A stretch of 19,412 nt of DNA, from assembly GCA_937911935.1 (NCBI GenBank), contig CALDQH010000015.1:1-19412 (forward strand), in the 5' to 3' direction. The notes under the pieces were generated by a model, which ran no database searches, was not told the DNA's origin, and saw only the letters and a program-made list of their open reading frames with translations. The position numbers were made by a program, and so were the translations under genes. How positions within the stretch are numbered: the first letter of the stretch is position 1; every line of letters begins with the position of its first letter. This document shows, piece by piece, positions 15,604 to 19,412 of the stretch. This stretch comes from an uncultured Bacteroidales bacterium. GTDB lineage: Bacteria; Bacteroidota; Bacteroidia; Bacteroidales; Paludibacteraceae.

Positions 15604-16379
15604 TATTTTTGACTTAAAACTTCTTCTACGTATTGAAAAGTGGATAAAATATCTGCGTCTCCTTTTTGAATGGCTATGGTATGTTCAAAGTGAGCCGACG
15701 GCTTTCTGTCGATGGTTCTTATGGTCCATCCATCACGTTCAAAAACGATTCCGCGATTTCCCATGTTAATCATAGGTTCGATAGCGATAACCATCCCTTC
15801 GCGCAATTGCAATCCCTGACCGCGCTTTCCGTAGTTAGGAACTTCTGGATCTTCGTGCATATCACGACCAATACCATGTCCCACCATTTCTCTCACCACA
15901 GAAAAGCCTGCCGCTTGGCAATGTTGTTGAATGGCATAGCCAATATCACCCAAACGTTTACCATGGCGAGCTTGCTCAATACCTTTGTATAGAGATTCTT
16001 TGGTTGTATCCAATAGCTTTTTGACTTTTGGATCTACATTACCTACACAAAATGTGTAAGCCGAATCACCATAAAATCCATCAATAATAGTACCACAATC
16101 AACAGAGACAATATCTCCATCTTTTAGGGCATAATCCGATGGAATACCATGAACCACTTGTTCATTGACTGAGATACACAAGGTATTCGGAAATCCTTGA
16201 TACCCCAAAAAACCAGGCAAAGCACCATTAGAACGGATAAAATCTTCAGCGATTTTATCCAATTCTAAGGTGGTTATACCAATTCTTATTGCTTTCGCAA
16301 CTTCAGCTAAAGTCTTTCCGACTAAGATATTGCTTTTTCTAAGCAATTCAATTTCTTCGGGAGTCTTTAGATATACCAT
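15603..16379 (-). CDS. map: Methionine aminopeptidase, type I
   Basis: A 258-residue enzyme that removes N-terminal methionine from new proteins. The substrate-side histidine (H77 in VVHGIP) and all five metal ligands of the pita-bread fold are present: D94 (VDCG), D105 (GDSA), H168 (GHGIG), E201 (IEPM) and E232 (FEHT). It is a type Ia protein with no zinc-finger N-terminal extension. It lies six bases after secY and shares one base with infA. In many bacteria adk also sits here; it is missing in this cluster. Confidence 0.98.
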   Translation of the reverse strand: MVYLKTPEEIELLRKSNILVGKTLAEVAKAIRIGITTLELDKIAEDFIRSNGALPGFLGYQGFPNTLCISVNEQVVHGIPSDYALKDGDIVSVDCGTIIDGFYGDSAYTFCVGNVDPKVKKLLDTTKESLYKGIEQARHGKRLGDIGYAIQQHCQAAGFSVVREMVGHGIGRDMHEDPEVPNYGKRGQGLQLREGMVIAIEPMINMGNRGIVFERDGWTIRTIDRKPSAHFEHTIAIQKGDADILSTFQYVEEVLSQK

Positions 16380-16385
16380 ATCTTT

Positions 16386-17723
16386 TTAATATGCTGCAAT
16401 AGAGCCCGAACGACCTTTAATACGTCCGCTTTGCATCAAACCATCATAATGACGATTCAACAAGTGGCTTTCAATTTGTTGCAAGGTATCCAAAACAACA
16501 CCTACCATAATCAACAACGAAGTACCACCAAAGAATTGAGCGAACGCTTGACTAATACCAAATACACCAGCAAACGCAGGCATAATCGCAACAAGACCCA
16601 AGAAAATAGACCCAGGCAATGTAATACGCGACATAATGGTATCAAGATACTCTGCCGTTTTCTTTCCAGGTTTAACGCCTGGTATAAAACCATTGTTCAT
16701 CTTCATGTGTTCCGCCATCTGAGTGGGGTTCATGGTTACTGCCGTATAGAAATAGGTAAAGGCAATAATCAAAATGAAGAATACAAAGTTATACCAAAAA
16801 CCGTTAATATCCATAAATGCGAGTGCAAAGTTACTAACATTTCCGTCAGATGCAAAAAAACCTGACAAAGAAGTTGGAATTAACATCAATGCTTGCGCAA
16901 AAATGATAGGCATCACACCTGCTGCATTTACTTTTAAAGGGATATATTGACGAACGCCACCATATTGTTGATTACCAACGATACGTTTTGCATATTGTAC
17001 TGGAACTTTACGTGTTCCTTGTACCAACAAAATACTAGCGGCAATTACCAACAACAAGAATACGATTTCTGCCAAGAACATTACCAAACCACCAGTGGAT
17101 TCGTTCAATCTTGACATAAACTCACCCATTAAAGAGCGAGGGAAACGTGCGATAATACCTACCAAGATGATAAATGAAACGCCATTTCCGATTCCTTTGT
17201 CTGTAATGCGTTCGCCCAACCATAGAACAAACATACTACCTGCAGCCAAAATCAAGGTAGAGGTAATCATAAAGAAATTACCTTCTGGCAAAGCAGGACC
17301 TACTTGGTATTTTAACGAAAGCAAATAAGCAGGACCTTGGAACAATAACAACAATACGGTTAGATAACGTGTTATTTGATCCATTTTACGACGTCCGCTC
17401 TCGCCTTCGCGTTGCAATTTTTGGAAATATGGGATAGCCATACCCAACAATTGAACAACAATCGATGCCGTAATATATGGCATGATACCAAGAGCAAAGA
17501 CTGACGCGTTCGAGAACGCGCCACCGGAGAACATATCCAACAACATCATTAGACCGCTGTTAGCAGAAGAGCCTAATTCCTGTAGTACTTGAACATTTAC
17601 CCCAGGAAGAACTATGTACGAACCTAGACGATAGATTACTACAAACAAGAATGTAGTAAGCAATCGGTTACGTAGTTCTTCGATCTTAAAAATATTTTGT
17701 ATTGTTTCAATGAGTTTTTTCAT
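16386..17723 (-). CDS. secY: Protein translocase subunit SecY
   Basis: A 445-residue SecY, the channel of the SecYEG translocon in the inner membrane. Ten hydrophobic segments are expected. Clear family marks are RLLTTFLFVVIYRLGSYIVL (first membrane helix), the plug region LLDMFSGGAFSNASVFALGI, ITASIVVQLL, QLQREGESGRRK-like KLQREGESGRRKMDQ (cytosolic loop), and the KVPVQYAKRIVG loop that meets the ribosome and SecA. The C-terminus is short (GRIKGRSGSIAAY). It sits between rplO and map, standard for this operon. Confidence 0.98.
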   Translation of the reverse strand: MKKLIETIQNIFKIEELRNRLLTTFLFVVIYRLGSYIVLPGVNVQVLQELGSSANSGLMMLLDMFSGGAFSNASVFALGIMPYITASIVVQLLGMAIPYFQKLQREGESGRRKMDQITRYLTVLLLLFQGPAYLLSLKYQVGPALPEGNFFMITSTLILAAGSMFVLWLGERITDKGIGNGVSFIILVGIIARFPRSLMGEFMSRLNESTGGLVMFLAEIVFLLLVIAASILLVQGTRKVPVQYAKRIVGNQQYGGVRQYIPLKVNAAGVMPIIFAQALMLIPTSLSGFFASDGNVSNFALAFMDINGFWYNFVFFILIIAFTYFYTAVTMNPTQMAEHMKMNNGFIPGVKPGKKTAEYLDTIMSRITLPGSIFLGLVAIMPAFAGVFGISQAFAQFFGGTSLLIMVGVVLDTLQQIESHLLNRHYDGLMQSGRIKGRSGSIAAY

Positions 17724-17732
17724 AGTAACGGA

Positions 17733-18179
17733 TTATAATGTTACCACACTACCGCCTGCTTTTTCGATGGCTTCGATAGCAGCTTTAGAGAATGCGTGAG
17801 CAGAAACTTCCAATTTAGAAGTCAATTCTCCTTTAGCCAAAATCTTAACCAATTGTTTCGACGAAATAAATCCAGCTTCGATCAAATCGTTAACTGAGAT
17901 TTTATCTAAATTTTTAGCAGTAGCTAACTCTTGCAATACAGATAGGTTAATTGCTTTGTATTCAACGCGATTGATGTTTTTAAAGCCAAATTTAGGCAAA
18001 CGACGTTGCATAGGCATTTGACCACCTTCAAAACCAATCTTTCTTGAATAACCAGAGCGTGATTTAGCACCTTTATGACCACGGGTAGAAGTACCGCCTA
18101 AACCGGAACCAGAACCGCGACCTACTCTTTTACGTATTTTTACAGAACCTTCTGCAGGTTTCAAATTACTTAAATCCAT
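17733..18179 (-). CDS. rplO: 50S ribosomal protein L15
   Basis: A 148-residue L15. The Gly/Arg-rich N-terminus (KRVGRGSGSGLGGTSTRGHK, then GAKSRSG) threads into 23S rRNA. The globular part has GGQMPMQRRLPKFGF and ends in EAIEKAGGSVVTL. The length is normal. It lies nine bases before secY and 28 bases after rpmD. Confidence 0.98.
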   Translation of the reverse strand: MDLSNLKPAEGSVKIRKRVGRGSGSGLGGTSTRGHKGAKSRSGYSRKIGFEGGQMPMQRRLPKFGFKNINRVEYKAINLSVLQELATAKNLDKISVNDLIEAGFISSKQLVKILAKGELTSKLEVSAHAFSKAAIEAIEKAGGSVVTL

Positions 18180-18207
18180 GTCTCTTTTTTTTAAATTGTA
18201 AAAAGGA

Positions 18208-18384
18208 TTACTTCACAACTACAACCAAGTGTTTCACTTTGTTGATCATACCCAATACTTGAGGGGTAGCTTCTTTTTCTACCACCGAGTTCAATTTTCT
18301 CAAACCAAGGGCATCCAAAGTTCTTTTTTGGTCGATAGGAGCACCAATGCGGCTCTTTACTTGTTTCACTTTAATTGTTGCCAT
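18208..18384 (-). CDS. rpmD: 50S ribosomal protein L30
   Basis: A 58-residue L30 found in the gap between rpsE and rplO. It begins MATIKVKQVKSRIGAPIDQK, continues RTLDALGLRKLNSVVE and ends in NKVKHLVVVVK, all typical of the bacterial L30 ferredoxin-like fold. Its start is eight bases after the rpsE stop. Confidence 0.97.
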   Translation of the reverse strand: MATIKVKQVKSRIGAPIDQKRTLDALGLRKLNSVVEKEATPQVLGMINKVKHLVVVVK

Positions 18385-18392
18385 CGTACTAA

Positions 18393-18914
18393 TTATTTAC
18401 CGGTGAACACTTTTTCCATTGAGATACCTCTGTGTTGAGCAACAGTGTATGCATCTCTCAATTCTGACAATGCCAAGATAGTAGCTTTAACCAAGTTGTG
18501 AGGGTTAGAAGAACCTTTAGACTTAGCCAAAACGTCGGTAATACCAACACTTTCCAATACAGCACGCATAGCACCACCAGCTTTAACACCGGTACCAGTT
18601 GTAGCGGGTTTCAAGAATACTTCAGAACCGCTGAAACGAGCTGTTTGTTCGTGAGGAATAGTTCCTTTTAATACAGGAACTTTAATCAAGTTTTTCTTAG
18701 CGGTTTCTACTGCTTTAGCAATGGCAGCAGTTACTTCGCCGGCTTTGCCTAAGCCCCAACCTACAACACCATCTTCGTTACCTACAACAACGATAGCAGC
18801 GAAGGTAAAGGTACGACCACCTTTGGTAACTTTAGTAACACGATTAATGGCTACTAATCTATCTTTTAACTCACTTTCGTTCGTTAATCTTACTTTGTTA
18901 TTCTTTTCTGCCAT
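18393..18914 (-). CDS. rpsE: 30S ribosomal protein S5
   Basis: A 173-residue S5, which guards the mRNA entry tunnel and decoding accuracy. A double-stranded-RNA-binding fold is followed by the C-terminal domain. Marks: [45 protein letters not shown] and [14 protein letters not shown]. The length is close to E. coli (167). It follows rplR by five bases. Confidence 0.98.
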   Translation of the reverse strand: MAEKNNKVRLTNESELKDRLVAINRVTKVTKGGRTFTFAAIVVVGNEDGVVGWGLGKAGEVTAAIAKAVETAKKNLIKVPVLKGTIPHEQTARFSGSEVFLKPATTGTGVKAGGAMRAVLESVGITDVLAKSKGSSNPHNLVKATILALSELRDAYTVAQHRGISMEKVFTGK

Positions 18915-18919
18915 AGTGC

Positions 18920-19276
18920 TTAAAATTTAAGTCCTGCGTTACGAGCGGCTTCCGCCAATTCTTTTACTCGACCATGATACAAGAAACCGTTACGGTCAAA
19001 TACTACGGTTTCGATACCAGCTGCAATTGCTTTTTTTGCAATCAACTCGCCTACTTTAGCCGATTTTTCGGTTTTAGTCATTTTTTCTTTGATGCTAACC
19101 GAAGATTCAGCCAACAAAGTTTTACCCGAACCATTAGCTGCGGTGTCGTCAATCAATTGTACATAGATTTGACTATTGCTTCTAAACACCGACATACGGG
19201 GTTTTTCGGCAGTGCCCGAAATTTTACCACGGACACTAGCTTTTATTTTCAATCTTCTTGCTATTTTATCTGTCAT
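18920..19276 (-). CDS. rplR: 50S ribosomal protein L18
   Basis: A 118-residue L18, a 5S rRNA-binding protein of the central protuberance. It has the basic N-terminus [20 protein letters not shown], then [27 protein letters not shown], and the end [20 protein letters not shown] plus NAGLKF. Length and position (after rplF by 16 bases, before rpsE) are standard. Confidence 0.98.
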   Translation of the reverse strand: MTDKIARRLKIKASVRGKISGTAEKPRMSVFRSNSQIYVQLIDDTAANGSGKTLLAESSVSIKEKMTKTEKSAKVGELIAKKAIAAGIETVVFDRNGFLYHGRVKELAEAARNAGLKF

Positions 19277-19292
19277 GATGTTGCGTTTTTAA

Positions 19293-19412
19293 TTATTTGG
19301 CACCTGCCGATTTACCGGCTTTTCTACGAATTTGTTCGCCTACGAACTTAATACCTTTTCCTTTGTAAGGTTCAGGTTTGCGGAACGAACGAATTTTTGC
19401 ACAAACTTGACC
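19293..19412 (-). CDS. rplF: 50S ribosomal protein L6, C-terminal part (cut by the window end)
   Basis: Only the last 39 codons and the TAA are present. The segment [20 protein letters not shown] is followed by [19 protein letters not shown], the end of L6, whose [11 protein letters not shown] motif contacts 23S rRNA near the factor-binding site. The remainder lies beyond the right edge. It is the most upstream visible gene of the spc operon. Confidence 0.95.
   Translation of the reverse strand, partial: GQVCAKIRSFRKPEPYKGKGIKFVGEQIRRKAGKSAGAK

Overview
The window looks like chromosomal DNA of a member of Bacteroidota, most likely Bacteroidales. The signs are ribosomal proteins and RpoA of that phylum's type, two perfect TATCTTTG promoter -7 boxes (phylum consensus TAnnTTTG), and almost no Shine-Dalgarno sequences before start codons. 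An OstA-like/SurA/PpiC envelope cluster and 'BamA-like' outer-membrane genes agree with this. Both ends cut through genes (a PpiC-family chaperone at the left, rplF at the right), so this may be a complete contig. No stretch longer than 300 bases lacks a gene. The longest gap is the 261-base leader before trpB, and it is densely structured. I saw no mobile element, CRISPR array, tRNA or rRNA.

Layout. Positions 1-5209 (+ strand) hold a tight envelope-biogenesis operon: a 5'-broken PpiC-type prolyl isomerase, a SurA-like lipoprotein, SurA, and an OstA/LptA-like protein. It meets head-on, one base between stop codons, a minus-strand trpB of the TrpB2 type (5211-6575). All genes from here to the right end are on the minus strand. 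Read in the direction of transcription (right to left), the order is as follows. First is the fused spc/alpha ribosomal operon: rplF-rplR-rpsE-rpmD-rplO-secY-map-infA-rpmJ-rpsM-rpsK-rpsD-rpoA-rplQ, closed by a strong terminator at 12235-12266. Next is a second operon from a clear promoter at 12183-12214: pyrH, frr, a BamA-like barrel protein, rsgA and an orphan histidine kinase. Third is a unit with its own promoter at 7572-7601: a YceD/DUF177 protein and rpmF. Last are the trpB leader and trpB.

The most interesting element is the trpB leader. It encodes a 14-residue peptide with tandem Trp codons (MNLYMAHKFWWRRL, 6696-6740), followed by three RNA segments that can pair in mutually exclusive ways and a U-tracted terminator at 6628-6659. 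This is the architecture of ribosome-mediated trp attenuation as in E. coli trpL, here controlling a stand-alone trpB2 in a Bacteroidota genome. G-U wobbles in the stems pair only on the minus strand, which supports an RNA function in that direction. It also argues that this TrpB2 contributes to tryptophan supply.

A second point is the left edge. Similarity of the first gene to its family stops at about position 50, behind an in-frame stop, which suggests a rearrangement or an assembly join.
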